Shown here: in pieces, positions 1 through 9,113 of the stretch
Layout of the letters: every line of letters starts with the position of its first letter
Position numbering within the stretch: the stretch's first letter is position 1
From: Chloroflexi bacterium SZAS-1
GTDB taxonomy: Bacteria; Chloroflexota; Chloroflexia; Chloroflexales; Roseiflexaceae
Direction of reading: 5' to 3'
Length of the DNA: 42,578 nucleotides
Assembly: GCA_018266315.1 (NCBI GenBank)
Contig: JAFEAS010000079.1
Span: 24,260 to 66,837, forward strand
Made by a program: the position numbers and the translations under genes
Notes under the pieces: generated by a model
Told to the model about the DNA's origin: nothing
The model's input: only the letters and a program-made list of their open reading frames with translations
Database searches by the model: none

Positions 1-82
1 TTGCATCGTGGAACGACAGGCTTGAATCGCGGAACGAAGCGGCTGAATCGCGGAACGACAGGCTTGCATCGAAGAATGGGCC
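1..82. repeat. Short tandem repeats of about 21 bp at the window edge
   Basis: Four imperfect units lie head to tail at 1-21, 22-43, 44-63 and 64-82. They share the core GAATCGCGGAACGACAGGC; the last unit is degenerate. There are no spacers between units, so this is not a CRISPR array. The array is cut by the window edge and may continue upstream. No gene reads through it convincingly. Confidence 0.7.
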
Positions 83-129
83 GGGCATATCGTGCGTTGC
101 TTGCCCCACGCAGCCGTGCTTGAATACGT

Positions 130-242
130 TAGAACTTTCGCGTCCTTGGTAATTTTTACGCTGCGCGCAAAAAAATTACCAAGCATAAATGAAGAAAGTA
201 CCTTGCTGCCGCAGGCAAAAAATCCGCTAAGCGAAAGTTCTA
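130..242. mobile_element. Miniature inverted-repeat element, copy 1 (113 bp)
   Basis: The ends are inverted repeats TAGAACTTTCGC (from 130) and GCGAAAGTTCTA (to 242). A 13-bp hairpin stem pairs 145-157 with 171-183. It is followed by the segment AAGTACCTTGCTGCCGCAGG that is shared with copies at 14102 and 17648. Flanking bases are TACGT on the left and TACTT on the right, a 5-bp target duplication with one mismatch. No coding capacity is seen. This is the most diverged copy of the three. Confidence 0.8.
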
Positions 243-273
243 TACTTGCTCGTCACGCGCACCTGCGGAGCGC

Positions 274-1803
274 CTACGCGCGTTTGTGCGCTACCCAATA
301 TGCGCGCAACACATTACGTACTATCACGCGCTCGGGTGGGCTGATCAGCAGATAGACCAGAAGGTAGGTTATTCCGGCAAGCCCACCGAGCAGGCCAAGC
401 TCAAGCAGTGTTGATAGCGCACTGATCTGATGTCCCAGGTAAAGTAGCAGACCGGTTGGGAGCGCAGGAATCAGCGCTGGCAAAAGCACCGAGCGCAGCC
501 AGGTTAACACCGAAACGCGCAGGGTACGAAGCGCATAAGGTAACACAAAGCAAAAAACCTCAAAAACCGTGGGAATGCAGGTACCGAGTGCAACACCAAT
601 GACCCCGAATTGCGGTAATAGCAGAAGCGAGAGGCCAAGGTTTGCCGCCGCCGTCATCATCGAAATAATCGATAGCGGGTGATGTTTTCCCATCCCTTGT
701 AATACTTGCACCGCAGGCCAGTTACTCATATCGAGCACATTGGACAGCGTTAATATCAGTACAATCGGTGCTGCCACAGCGAATTGCGGCCCAACCCACA
801 GCCGTAAAATCGCATCGGCCAGCAGAATGATCACCAGCCCGACCGAGGTAATTGCTGCCAACGCCAGGCGCGAGCTGGTAACATACAGCTCACGCAGCTG
901 TTGCTGTTCGTTCCCAGCATGGAGCTCCGAGGCCACCGGCATCAGCACCTTCACAAACTGGTACGTGAGCAGCTGCGCAACGTCGCTCAGGCGGCGGCCA
1001 AGCGCATATGGCGTAATTGCGGCAAGCGGCAGGCGGGTGCTGATCACCAGTTCGTCGGTTTTTGAAGTGAGCTGGCTGGCAATATTTACCAGAAAGAGCG
1101 ACCAGCTAAAGCGGCCTACTTCGCGTACCAGGCTGCGCTGCGCCCGGCGCAGGTCGATGGGCATATCGGGCGCGCTGCGACGAATGAGGAGGTAGCTGGG
1201 AATCTGGCTCAGTATATTGACCAGCATATTGGCAATGATCATTCCCGGCAATCCCCAGCCCAGGTTCACCGCCGCGATCATACTGCCGATGCTCAGCAGT
1301 GTACCGCCAACCACAATTGCATTCGCCTGATCAAAGCGCTGTAACCCCCGCAGAATTGCATTCGACGCTACGCAGGGGATGCCCACGCCAACCGCAACCG
1401 CCGAAATAAGCATCAGCTGGGCAAGGTCGGCCTGCTCGGCGGCGTTCAGGTGCATGTGCCCAGGCACCAGCAGCGCCAGCAGTACGCATAGCAACATTGC
1501 CAGCATGCCCAGCCCAATATAGAGCCACAGCGCCGTCGCAATCAGTGCCGATGCGCGTTGTGGCTCGCCCTGCGCTTTGAATGCCGCGACATAATGGACA
1601 ATGGCGTTCGCAATCCCCAGATCGAGCAGCCCAGCATAGCCCACAATCGCACTTACCAGTACCCACAGCCCATACCTGCTGCTACCAAGATGCTCAATTA
1701 GAAAAGGCGTGAGCAGTAGCCCACCCGCCAGCACCACAATCTGGCCGATATAATTACTTATTGTATTAATAGCGATACGGCGGCCAACCGTTTTCTGTGT
1801 CAT
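274..1803 (-). CDS. Wzx-type polysaccharide flippase (MOP superfamily)
   Basis: The 509-residue product is almost wholly hydrophobic, with about 12 to 14 predicted membrane segments. It begins with a typical MOP/RfbX N-terminus (NTISNYIGQIVVLAGGLLLT) followed by the short LIEHLGSSRYGLW stretch common in lipid-linked oligosaccharide flippases. Family members move undecaprenyl-linked glycan units across the inner membrane. I chose the ATG at 1803 because it overlaps the stop of the upstream glycosyltransferase in an ATGA arrangement, which suggests translational coupling; an in-frame start at 1830 is also possible. It is the last gene of the minus-strand glycan cluster and lies just beyond miniature element copy 1. 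The family call is firm; the substrate is unknown. Confidence 0.88.
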   Translation of the reverse strand: MTQKTVGRRIAINTISNYIGQIVVLAGGLLLTPFLIEHLGSSRYGLWVLVSAIVGYAGLLDLGIANAIVHYVAAFKAQGEPQRASALIATALWLYIGLGMLAMLLCVLLALLVPGHMHLNAAEQADLAQLMLISAVAVGVGIPCVASNAILRGLQRFDQANAIVVGGTLLSIGSMIAAVNLGWGLPGMIIANMLVNILSQIPSYLLIRRSAPDMPIDLRRAQRSLVREVGRFSWSLFLVNIASQLTSKTDELVISTRLPLAAITPYALGRRLSDVAQLLTYQFVKVLMPVASELHAGNEQQQLRELYVTSSRLALAAITSVGLVIILLADAILRLWVGPQFAVAAPIVLILTLSNVLDMSNWPAVQVLQGMGKHHPLSIISMMTAAANLGLSLLLLPQFGVIGVALGTCIPTVFEVFCFVLPYALRTLRVSVLTWLRSVLLPALIPALPTGLLLYLGHQISALSTLLELGLLGGLAGITYLLVYLLISPPERVIVRNVLRAYWVAHKRA

Positions 1804-2714
1804 GCGTGTGATCGCTCGCTGCGTTGCCATATGAGCCAGTGTGTAGCGCCGGCCACAATCCCCAGTGCATAGGCTACACTTGCCTGCGCCTCGCGCTGAT
1901 TGCGCCGAAGTAGGCTGATGCTACGCTTTGTATTGCCAACCAGGCTCCGGGCCATACGCCGGGCCATGTATGAATCGCGCAGGTTCAGGTACTTGGCGTA
2001 ATAGGCACCCTGGCCATAGCCATAATACCAGTGCAACCTGGCATAATCGCGCAGTGGCCGCCAGGCCCGATGCACCACAGTAGCAGTGGGCACATAGTGA
2101 ATCTGGTAGCCCGCCTCAAGCAGGCGAAAACCGAAATCGTTATCTTCGGCGCCATGGAACGGGCTGCCTGCACCCAGGCGCTCATCAAACAGCCCTACCG
2201 CATCGAGGGCACTGCGCCAGAAGGCCATATTCATTGGGAATAGCACGTCGCGGTTAATCCGTCCCTGGTAGATCGCTGGTTCGGTGTCGGTAATTGTGCT
2301 GGGGGCAAATCCCCCGGCTTGCTGTTTTTCGGGCAACACCCGCCCGGTGACCACTGCCATTGGCCCGGCTGCCACCAGATTGCGCGCCAGGGTTTCAAGC
2401 CAATCGGGCTGCACCAGCACGTCATCATCGGTGAAGGCCAGCAGCTCGTATTGGGCGAGTCGCAGCGCCTGGTTGCGCGCCGGGCATTCACCACGTACCA
2501 GCGTTTGTGTATAGCGAATGCTACAGCCTGGGTGGGTAAGGCGCGATAGCCCCGGATGTGCCACCTCGCTCTGATCCATAATAAAAAGCTCGTGGGGTAG
2601 CACCGACCCTGCCAGCACTGAATGCACACTTTCTTCAAGCAGCTGGGGGCGGTTATACGAGCAAATAATGAGTGAGATCGGCGGCAGGTCATTGCTCATG
2701 GGTGTTTGGTTCAT
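1800..2714 (-). CDS. Family 2 glycosyltransferase
   Basis: A GT-A fold is indicated by SLIICSYNRPQLLEESVHSV near the N-terminus, the metal-binding TDDDVLVQPDWLETL, and a downstream GAEDNDFGFRLLEAGY acceptor/base motif. No membrane segment is evident, so the enzyme is probably cytoplasmic or peripheral, adding a sugar to a lipid-linked glycan. The start is uncertain: in-frame candidates are 2741, 2714 and 2699, none with a strong ribosome-binding site. All overlap or nearly touch the stop of the upstream methyltransferase at 2689. The stop overlaps the flippase start by 4 bases. The donor and acceptor sugars cannot be read from sequence. Confidence 0.87.
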   Translation of the reverse strand: MNQTPMSNDLPPISLIICSYNRPQLLEESVHSVLAGSVLPHELFIMDQSEVAHPGLSRLTHPGCSIRYTQTLVRGECPARNQALRLAQYELLAFTDDDVLVQPDWLETLARNLVAAGPMAVVTGRVLPEKQQAGGFAPSTITDTEPAIYQGRINRDVLFPMNMAFWRSALDAVGLFDERLGAGSPFHGAEDNDFGFRLLEAGYQIHYVPTATVVHRAWRPLRDYARLHWYYGYGQGAYYAKYLNLRDSYMARRMARSLVGNTKRSISLLRRNQREAQASVAYALGIVAGATHWLIWQRSERSHA

Positions 2715-3411
2715 CGCTTGTTTTGGTTGCTTGCACAGCAATAATCAACGGAAAAAAGGGATCGTGGTATTGAAGTTCGGTGGGTTCAAGCTCTTCGCTG
2801 GCCATACCGCTTAAAAAGGCGATCGTACTGAGCACATTTCCATATGTCTGGATCGTAATTTGCCCTGGCTGAAAATGTTTTTCAAGCAACATCCGGCACG
2901 AAGCCGCAGTAAAACGCCAATATTCCTGGCTTAGCCCATACCGTGGCGCAAGCCGACTAATACATGGTACCGTCATCAATAACACACCGCCGGGGCGCAG
3001 CACCCGCCAGGCGTGATAGAGCGCCGCCGCTGGATCGGCAATAAATTGCAATGTCTGGGTGAGAATAAAGCAATCAAAGACATGATCGGCAATACTGTTA
3101 GCCGCCATCAAATCGGTAATAATGGTTGCAGCGCGGTTGCGCCGATCGATATCGAGCACTGCTGAGGTATGGACACCACTGCCAAAGCGCCTGGTATAGG
3201 CATTATTCTTCATCTCAAGCACGTGCCCGCGAATAGTGCTGCGGTAGCGCGCAAGAAACCCTTCGATGTAGTAGCGGTCAACCGGTGTGCCTCGGTCGAA
3301 GCCCCATTCATCACTCAAGGGCTGTAGCGAACGTAGGGTGCCCAGGTGGGCGGGCCGCTGAAGCCGCCGCACGCGGCGTGGAAGTTGTGAAATCCAGGTT
3401 GGGTACGGCAT
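2689..3411 (-). CDS. SAM-dependent methyltransferase of glycan clusters
   Basis: This 240-residue class I methyltransferase has the post-motif pattern FDCFILTQTLQFIADPAAAL then WRVLRPGGVLLMTVP. The glycine-rich motif I is not canonical: the expected position reads HVLEMKNNAYTRRFG, as in a subgroup of methyltransferases found in surface-polysaccharide clusters. By context it may methylate a sugar or the end of a glycan chain and so set chain length, but that is inference. It follows the kinase-like gene after 11 bases and its end overlaps the next glycosyltransferase. Confidence 0.78.
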   Translation of the reverse strand: MPYPTWISQLPRRVRRLQRPAHLGTLRSLQPLSDEWGFDRGTPVDRYYIEGFLARYRSTIRGHVLEMKNNAYTRRFGSGVHTSAVLDIDRRNRAATIITDLMAANSIADHVFDCFILTQTLQFIADPAAALYHAWRVLRPGGVLLMTVPCISRLAPRYGLSQEYWRFTAASCRMLLEKHFQPGQITIQTYGNVLSTIAFLSGMASEELEPTELQYHDPFFPLIIAVQATKTSDEPNTHEQ

Positions 3412-3422
3412 AGGCTATCTTT

Positions 3423-4955
3423 CTACCGATTGGTGTGGCCGAAAAGCGCCATCTCAGTGCGCCAGAGATCAACGAACAGGCTGCTTTCAAGCTGCGCCCG
3501 CGTGGGTGTTCCGCCACAATCGGCCTGCATATGGGTATATTCCGAGCGCGCATGCAGCACCCATGTGAAGGGCCACAATACGCGCAATACATCGCTGTTG
3601 AGCCCGGTAACCTGGGCATAATGCGCAAGACATCGGTGTACCAGTGCGCCAACCGGGTGCTGGCGATCGCGCAGGCGCAGGTAGCTTGCGCGGAACTTTT
3701 TGCTCTCCATCGCTTGTTCGTGCGTGAAGATCAGGTAGCTCAGGAAATAGATCAAATCCAGGCCAGGCAGCCCCTGTGGCTCGGCGGATTCCCAATCGAG
3801 CACAATCAGCTGGTTATTGCGATCGAGCAGCACGTTCCAGGGCGAAAAATCGCGCTGTTCAAAGGTTGTGGGCAGCACACCGACGCGCTGTAGGGCCGCT
3901 TCCAGGTCATCAACACGCTGCACATCAATAACGGCACCAAAATGGGTTTTGAAGAATGCGAGTGCGGGCTGGGCAATGCGTTGTATCCAATCGTTTGTGG
4001 CTGGCCCATATACCAGCGCGCTTAGCCAGTCGCTTGCGCGCATTGCATAGCTCGCCAGGCTCTGCGCAGTAAGTAGCGAATAGAGAGGCTTGCCCATCAA
4101 GGCATGTTCGGTAAGCTGGCCGGTCTGCTCATTCCAGTGCAACACTTCTGGCACACCGGCTAAGGGCACCGGGCGTAGCTGGTGAAGCAGCTGCAAGGTA
4201 CGGGCCTCGCGGCGCAGCGGCTCAACCGATGCGGGCACGCGTGGATATTTCACCACCGCCACGGGTTCAGGCTGCTGTTCGTGAAATAGCAGTCGCACAA
4301 CTTTGTTCACACTGCGCGCACCACCAGTGAGCAAAAGTGAGGAAACCCGGCTGGCCGCGATACCATTCTCGTGTAGCATAGTGATGAGCGGTGCTTGTTG
4401 CCCATTGGGACGCCGCGCCGTTACCTGCAATGGCGCCACCACCCCGGCGCGATAGGCCGCCTGCCACAGATAGCGTAGCGCTGTGCGGCGTGTGGTAATA
4501 CGCTTCGAGCGCGTGGCAGGCCGTAGCGCCAGAAATGCCCGAATGGCGTGTGGCGCATCGACGGGTAGCCAGAAGGAAGGCGGGCGCGTGCCTGGCACGG
4601 GCCAGGCCCAGTAGCATGCAATATCGACAAAGCCAGCCTGCGTAAGCGCATGCCGCACGGCTCGTTCGCCGCCCATTGGGAAGCGCCACTCGCCATATAG
4701 CTCGCCGCCTGTCTGTAAAGCCGCAAACGCCTGAGCCAGGCGGGCGCGGGTTGGATTCTGTACCACCGCCAGATCAGCGGGCGGCGCTGGCTGAAGATCG
4801 AACGCCTGGATCGCTTGCTTCAGCGAACTCTGCCCGGCTGGCAACAGGCTGCACACACGGCGCGGCGCTGGTTCATGCAGCAGGAAGCGCCAATCGAGGC
4901 GGCGCAGCCAGCGGTTACGTTCGCGTTCGGGGGTGTCTGGCGCAAGCTCAATCAT
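3423..4955 (-). CDS. Two-part protein with C-terminal aminoglycoside-phosphotransferase-like kinase domain
   Basis: The 510-residue product has an N-terminal part (about 1-170) resembling a degenerate methyltransferase-like fold (FAALQTGGELYGEWRFP) and a C-terminal APH/choline-kinase-like domain (about 190-510). The kinase core is visible: a VAVVKYPR lysine strand, the loop QRDFSPWNVLL with D369 and N374, and LDWESAE as the metal-binding loop. The usual HGD is QRD here, so the conserved His is replaced by Gln while Asp and Asn remain. It sits inside a glycan cluster, so a sugar, lipid or aglycone phosphorylation role is possible; antibiotic resistance is not implied. The start at 4955 forms an ATGA overlap with the preceding gene. 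Confidence 0.72.
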   Translation of the reverse strand: MIELAPDTPERERNRWLRRLDWRFLLHEPAPRRVCSLLPAGQSSLKQAIQAFDLQPAPPADLAVVQNPTRARLAQAFAALQTGGELYGEWRFPMGGERAVRHALTQAGFVDIACYWAWPVPGTRPPSFWLPVDAPHAIRAFLALRPATRSKRITTRRTALRYLWQAAYRAGVVAPLQVTARRPNGQQAPLITMLHENGIAASRVSSLLLTGGARSVNKVVRLLFHEQQPEPVAVVKYPRVPASVEPLRREARTLQLLHQLRPVPLAGVPEVLHWNEQTGQLTEHALMGKPLYSLLTAQSLASYAMRASDWLSALVYGPATNDWIQRIAQPALAFFKTHFGAVIDVQRVDDLEAALQRVGVLPTTFEQRDFSPWNVLLDRNNQLIVLDWESAEPQGLPGLDLIYFLSYLIFTHEQAMESKKFRASYLRLRDRQHPVGALVHRCLAHYAQVTGLNSDVLRVLWPFTWVLHARSEYTHMQADCGGTPTRAQLESSLFVDLWRTEMALFGHTNR

Positions 4956-6076
4956 GAGTACCTCGGGCACGCGGCCAGCAATTCCTCATAGTGGGCCGCA
5001 ACCTCTGCCACCATGGCCTGCTGCGAAAACGAATGCGTGAAGCGCTGTATGGCCGCCACGCCCATCCACTGCTGCATTGCTGGTGCGGCCAGCAGCGCGC
5101 GGATTGCGCGGGCCAGCTTAGGCACATCGCCCGGCGGTACCAGTATACCGGTTGTGCCATGTACCACGGCTTCATCATTCCCGCCAATGGCGCTGGCAAT
5201 CACTGGCTTCGCGGCAGCCATGGCCTCGAGCAGTGCCAGCGGAAAACCCTCGTACTGTGATGGCAGCACCAGTAGATCGCATGCCTCAAGCAGCTCAGCC
5301 GTGTCGCTGCGGAAACCCAGCAATTGCACTCGCGCACCAATACCCAACCGGGCAATCTGCGCTTCGAGCGCGGGGCGGAGCGGCCCTTCTCCCGCGATCG
5401 CAAAGGTCGCCTCAGGCACCAGCGCTGCCGCCTCAATTAGGGTATCCAGCCCTTTCTGTGCCACTAGCCGTGCCAGCGCCAGCACCAGCGGACGGCCCTG
5501 CGCCAGGTGTGTGCGTAGCAGCCGCGCCTGCGCCTGGTTAGCCTGGTGCGCGGGCACTGCATTTGGCACCACCCGAATCCGGCTGGCCGCGATGCCCATC
5601 TCCGTTCTGAGCCGCCGCGCCGTTGCCTGCGAGACCGCCAGGTAACGATGTACGCCCCGGCTTAATAAGCTGCTTTTGGCTTGTTCGGCCCAGGTAACCG
5701 GCAGATCGACTAGTAGCTGCACGGTTGCCACAACCACCGGAACACGGGCCAGCGCGGCGGCCAGCAGGCCATATTTACACGAGTGCTGCCAGGTCAGATG
5801 CGCATGAAACACATCGGGCCGTATGGTGCGCAGCTGCCGCACCAGGGCTGGCACGCGCCGTAGTCCGCGGGCACCTTCGGGCATCGGCGCAATCTGCTGG
5901 AGCGTACAAACCGATTGAATGGCGTCAATCAGTGGCCGAATACCATCGGCATCGTGGTAGGCCAGCAGTGTGCGCCAGCGCTGCCGATCGAGCCCGCTGA
6001 TCAGCTGTTGGATCGCCCGCTCGGCCCCACCAAAGCTGCTACTATCACTATAGTGCAGGACGGTCGATGGTTTCAT
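4952..6076 (-). CDS. Family 4 glycosyltransferase
   Basis: A GT-B retaining glycosyltransferase of 374 residues. The N-terminal acceptor domain starts HYSDSSSFGGAERAIQQL. The donor domain shows LVLALARLVAQKGLDTLIEA and EGFPLALLEAMAAAKPVI, which contains the E-x7-E motif typical of GT4 enzymes, then GTTGILVPPGD for nucleotide-sugar contacts. No signal peptide is seen; a cytoplasmic face location is expected. The start at 6076 overlaps the upstream stop by ATGA, and the stop overlaps the next start in the same way, so three genes look translationally coupled. A longer in-frame start at 6118 would put 14 unconserved residues in front and is less likely. Confidence 0.9.
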   Translation of the reverse strand: MKPSTVLHYSDSSSFGGAERAIQQLISGLDRQRWRTLLAYHDADGIRPLIDAIQSVCTLQQIAPMPEGARGLRRVPALVRQLRTIRPDVFHAHLTWQHSCKYGLLAAALARVPVVVATVQLLVDLPVTWAEQAKSSLLSRGVHRYLAVSQATARRLRTEMGIAASRIRVVPNAVPAHQANQAQARLLRTHLAQGRPLVLALARLVAQKGLDTLIEAAALVPEATFAIAGEGPLRPALEAQIARLGIGARVQLLGFRSDTAELLEACDLLVLPSQYEGFPLALLEAMAAAKPVIASAIGGNDEAVVHGTTGILVPPGDVPKLARAIRALLAAPAMQQWMGVAAIQRFTHSFSQQAMVAEVAAHYEELLAACPRYS

Positions 6077-7020
6077 TTCGGCCCCTGCTGTGCAGCATAC
6101 ACCCCGGCCCAGTAGCATATATCGAGCAGCCGGGCATGCACGCGTTGCCGTAGGCGGGCAGGCAGCCAGCCGGTAGCGTGCGCCAACAGCTGAATAAGGT
6201 TTGGCAGTATGGCAAGCGTACTTATGGCTTGAAGCAGGCGATTACGCACATATGCAATCGGGCAGTTGTCGCGAAAATCGTCCATGCGTAGCTCGCGCAC
6301 CGCTTCCGGGTGCATCCGCGCAAACTGCACCGCGGTCTGGCCTTTGGCAAACGTATCGCGGGCCAGGCCAGCAAAATCCTTCGGGTAGTGCTGAAATGCG
6401 ATCGCCGCTGCATCATACCCAATCGCAACCTCAGCCTGGCGCAGGCGTAGCGCAAGCTCAAGATCCTCGTTGCCATAGCGGGTAAATGCCTGATTGAACA
6501 GGCCAATCGCCAGCAGCACATCGCGCCGAATCGAAAAATTGCCGCTGTAGAAGTCGCGCAGCACCATGCGGTAGCCTGGCTGCGCAAGCTTTACCAGGTG
6601 CTGGTTAAACTTGCGCGCCATATACTGGGCTGCCAGGGTATCTTTCGCTGTAATGCGCACCGGTGCTGCACCGATCACCCCGCGCCGCTGCGCGCTCTGG
6701 TGGGCAGCATCATGCGCCGCCAGAAAATCAGGGCTGGGCTGCATATCGTCGTCCAGCAGCACAACAATTGCGCCCTGCGCCGCCTGAATGCCGCGGTTGC
6801 AGGCAGCCGCCCGGCCCTGGTTGGCCTGCCAGAGCACGCGCAGCGCAAAAGCTGGGCGAAGTGCCGTCAGCAGCTCGTAGGTGCCATCATCCGAGCCATC
6901 GATCACTACAATGACTTCAAAACGGGAAGCTGGCAAGGTTTGCGCTGCAAGCGCCGTGATTGCCCGCACTACAATATTCCGCCGCTGATAGGTAGGGATG
7001 ATGACCGAAAGATCAACCAT
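6073..7020 (-). CDS. Family 2 glycosyltransferase
   Basis: A 315-residue GT-A enzyme. It begins LSVIIPTYQRRNIVVRAITAL, carries VVIDGSDDGTYELL and the DXD-like VVLLDDDMQPSPDFL, and has GNEDLELALRLRQAE as the acceptor-side acidic motif. A short hydrophobic C-terminal region may give membrane association. I chose the ATG at 7020 because it shares one base with the TAA of the upstream deacetylase (TAATG), which is typical of coupled genes; an alternative start at 7056 would add 12 residues. It is part of the minus-strand glycan operon. Substrate is unknown. Confidence 0.89.
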   Translation of the reverse strand: MVDLSVIIPTYQRRNIVVRAITALAAQTLPASRFEVIVVIDGSDDGTYELLTALRPAFALRVLWQANQGRAAACNRGIQAAQGAIVVLLDDDMQPSPDFLAAHDAAHQSAQRRGVIGAAPVRITAKDTLAAQYMARKFNQHLVKLAQPGYRMVLRDFYSGNFSIRRDVLLAIGLFNQAFTRYGNEDLELALRLRQAEVAIGYDAAAIAFQHYPKDFAGLARDTFAKGQTAVQFARMHPEAVRELRMDDFRDNCPIAYVRNRLLQAISTLAILPNLIQLLAHATGWLPARLRQRVHARLLDICYWAGVYAAQQGPK

Positions 7021-7775
7021 TACGCTGTTTTCTTCTGATACCGGCTTCTGAGCCACTCGCGGAACGAGTAGCCCGAGCGCACGCGAAAGGCAAAATCAAC
7101 AATATTCTCAAAACTATACACCGGAACCCGGCGCAAGCTGAACACATCATCTGTAAGCGCCACGTGCCCCTTCTGTGTGGTGCAGGCGGTTGCATAGCCT
7201 GCCGCCATCACCTGGGCGCGAACTGCGACATTATATGAACCGAAAGGATAGGCGATATGGCGAATTGGGCTGCCCAGCTCGCTTTCCAGGAGGCGTCTGG
7301 ACTGCACGAGTTCTTCCTCGCATTGCAGCGCTGGTGTTGCAGCCAGGCGCGTATGCGTCAGGCCGTGTGCTCCGCAGCTCATCCCGGCGGCGAGCAAATC
7401 GCGCGCTTGCTGCCAGCTTGCAATCGGCATTACCGGAGCCTGCTCCTGCGCTAGCCACGCGCTTGCACCGCCCATCAGCCCTGCAACCAGAAAGAACGTT
7501 GCTGTCATCTTGTAGGATACCAGCAAGGGCGGGGCATAGTGGATACAGTCGCGCAAGCCATCATCAAAGGTGATAATGACGCTTTTAGCCGGGAGTGATC
7601 CATTCCCGGCCCGCGCGGCGAGCATCTGGTCGAAGCTAATCGTGTGGTACCCGGCCAGCGCTAGCCAGCGCAGCTGGGCAGCAAACTGCGCGGTGGTTAC
7701 GCTATAGCGCTCGAAGCCAGGCGGCAATTGTGGGGCAACCTGGTGATAGCAGAGGATGCTGATGCTTGTAGCCAT
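7020..7775 (-). CDS. Polysaccharide deacetylase (NodB-like, CE4)
   Basis: A 251-residue carbohydrate esterase family 4 protein. The motifs appear in order: ITFDDGLRD (general base and metal Asp), HGLTH (metal-binding H-x3-H) and IAYPFGSYN near the C-terminal third. It starts ISILCYHQVAP, typical of single-domain members. The family removes N- or O-acetyl groups from polysaccharides with a divalent metal. No clear signal peptide is present, so the site of action is unsure. It is followed directly by a glycosyltransferase (1-base overlap), so acetyl removal may be part of assembling or trimming the same glycan. 120 bases separate it from the preceding gene. Confidence 0.88.
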   Translation of the reverse strand: MATSISILCYHQVAPQLPPGFERYSVTTAQFAAQLRWLALAGYHTISFDQMLAARAGNGSLPAKSVIITFDDGLRDCIHYAPPLLVSYKMTATFFLVAGLMGGASAWLAQEQAPVMPIASWQQARDLLAAGMSCGAHGLTHTRLAATPALQCEEELVQSRRLLESELGSPIRHIAYPFGSYNVAVRAQVMAAGYATACTTQKGHVALTDDVFSLRRVPVYSFENIVDFAFRVRSGYSFREWLRSRYQKKTA

Positions 7776-7895
7776 ATATTTGTGAGATTTGACATCATTA
7801 CTATGGCAAGTGAGTTGTATGCGCTACGGACGTTCGCTTGCCAATCATGTTATTCCTTAGTACGGAGGAAAGCTGAGTGAGCCAGCAACGAGGTG

Positions 7896-9107
7896 CTACG
7901 GCATTGCGAGCAGTTCGGAATAAATATATTCCATCCGCCGCGCATAGGCTTCGGCGCTATGGTATTGCTGTACAAATGCTCGTGCCTGTTGTCCCAGGCG
8001 CTGGCGCTGTTCTGCATCTTCAAGTAAGCGAACAATTATGTTTGCCATATCCATTGCAGTATCGGCAATCGCGAGCGGCGGTGGCACGTTGCGCTGCAGG
8101 CCCTGCGCGCCAAGCGATGTACTTACCACGCTTTTCCCCATTGCCATCGCCTGAAGCACTTTAGTGCGCATACCGCCGCCAATGCGTACTGGCGCAAGCA
8201 CCAGGCTCGCACGCTCAATCCATGGCTCGATCTGCGGCACACGCCCGGCGACAATAACGTCGTCGTTGGCAAGGGCTTGCAGCTCGGGCGGTGGCGCGTC
8301 GCCAATCAGGCGTAACTGCACCCCAGGCCGCAAGCTGCGGACAAGCGGCATAATTTCGCGCGCCAGCCAGATCGCCGCATCACAATTTGGGTAATGGCTA
8401 TAGCCGCCAACGAAGAGCAGCGTGTTGGGCACTTCAAGCGTGGGGTTGGCCTGGCCAGGCAGCACCAGCCCGAATGGATTGATACGTACACGGCTGGCGA
8501 TCGCGGGCAGTATGCCCGTCATTGCCTGTGCATCTTCCTCTGTAAACACTACCAGGCGCTGCGCCCGCCGCCAGACGCGGCGCTGATACCCGGCCCACCG
8601 CCGCCATTGCTCTTCGCGCCAGATGCCCGGCATGAGGCCAGCCGTGCGAAGTGTGCGCCAGTTGACCGGGCGCGGGCGACGTACCTCGTGTTCGGTCATT
8701 ACAATCGGGCGCTGCGTAGCAAACGTATATGCCCCGAGCGCGTTGTCGTCCAGCTGGACGATATCAAAATTGTTGGTCGTAAGCAGTTGTGTAATAAGCC
8801 GCTGAAACCGCGCATCCCAGTACCAGCCACTGCGTAAAGGTTCAGTACCGCCGAGCACCGAACCAGCCATCCGCAGCCCAATCTGTACCCGTTGCTGCCC
8901 GGCGTGGCGCAGCACCGCATGCACACGAAACCCCTCGTTCGTCAATTGCTGAACTGCCTGATGTTCTGCTACATCGGGGCCTGCCAGGGTTGCTAGGGTT
9001 ACATCGTGATGCTGGCTCAAGCCATGCAATAGCGCCAGAGTAACCAGCGGTACGCCATTGCTTGGTTGTGGCTGCGGTGGCATTGGCGCAATCATGAGAA
9101 TACGCAT
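7896..9107 (-). CDS. Family 4 glycosyltransferase
   Basis: A 403-residue GT-B glycosyltransferase. The start RILMIAPMPPQPQPSNGVPL is an acceptor-domain signature. The donor domain carries LLFVGGYSHYPNCDAAIWL and APVRIGGGMRTKVLQAMAMG, a form common in group-1 transferases with a GG-x-R-x-K phosphate contact in place of the classic E-x7-E start. A HEVRRPRPVNWR stretch resembles a subgroup of sugar transferases near capsule and exopolysaccharide genes. Only 6 bases separate it from the preceding gene, so the two are co-transcribed. Substrate unknown. Confidence 0.88.
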   Translation of the reverse strand: MRILMIAPMPPQPQPSNGVPLVTLALLHGLSQHHDVTLATLAGPDVAEHQAVQQLTNEGFRVHAVLRHAGQQRVQIGLRMAGSVLGGTEPLRSGWYWDARFQRLITQLLTTNNFDIVQLDDNALGAYTFATQRPIVMTEHEVRRPRPVNWRTLRTAGLMPGIWREEQWRRWAGYQRRVWRRAQRLVVFTEEDAQAMTGILPAIASRVRINPFGLVLPGQANPTLEVPNTLLFVGGYSHYPNCDAAIWLAREIMPLVRSLRPGVQLRLIGDAPPPELQALANDDVIVAGRVPQIEPWIERASLVLAPVRIGGGMRTKVLQAMAMGKSVVSTSLGAQGLQRNVPPPLAIADTAMDMANIIVRLLEDAEQRQRLGQQARAFVQQYHSAEAYARRMEYIYSELLAMP

Positions 9108-9113
9108 GGCAGG

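Noticed and set aside
1..82. Possible CRISPR array at the window edge
   Set aside because: Units of about 21 bp touch each other with no unique spacers, and no cas gene is near.
3423..4955. Antibiotic resistance phosphotransferase
   Set aside because: The fold is shared by many kinases, the gene lies in a glycan operon, and the catalytic His is replaced.
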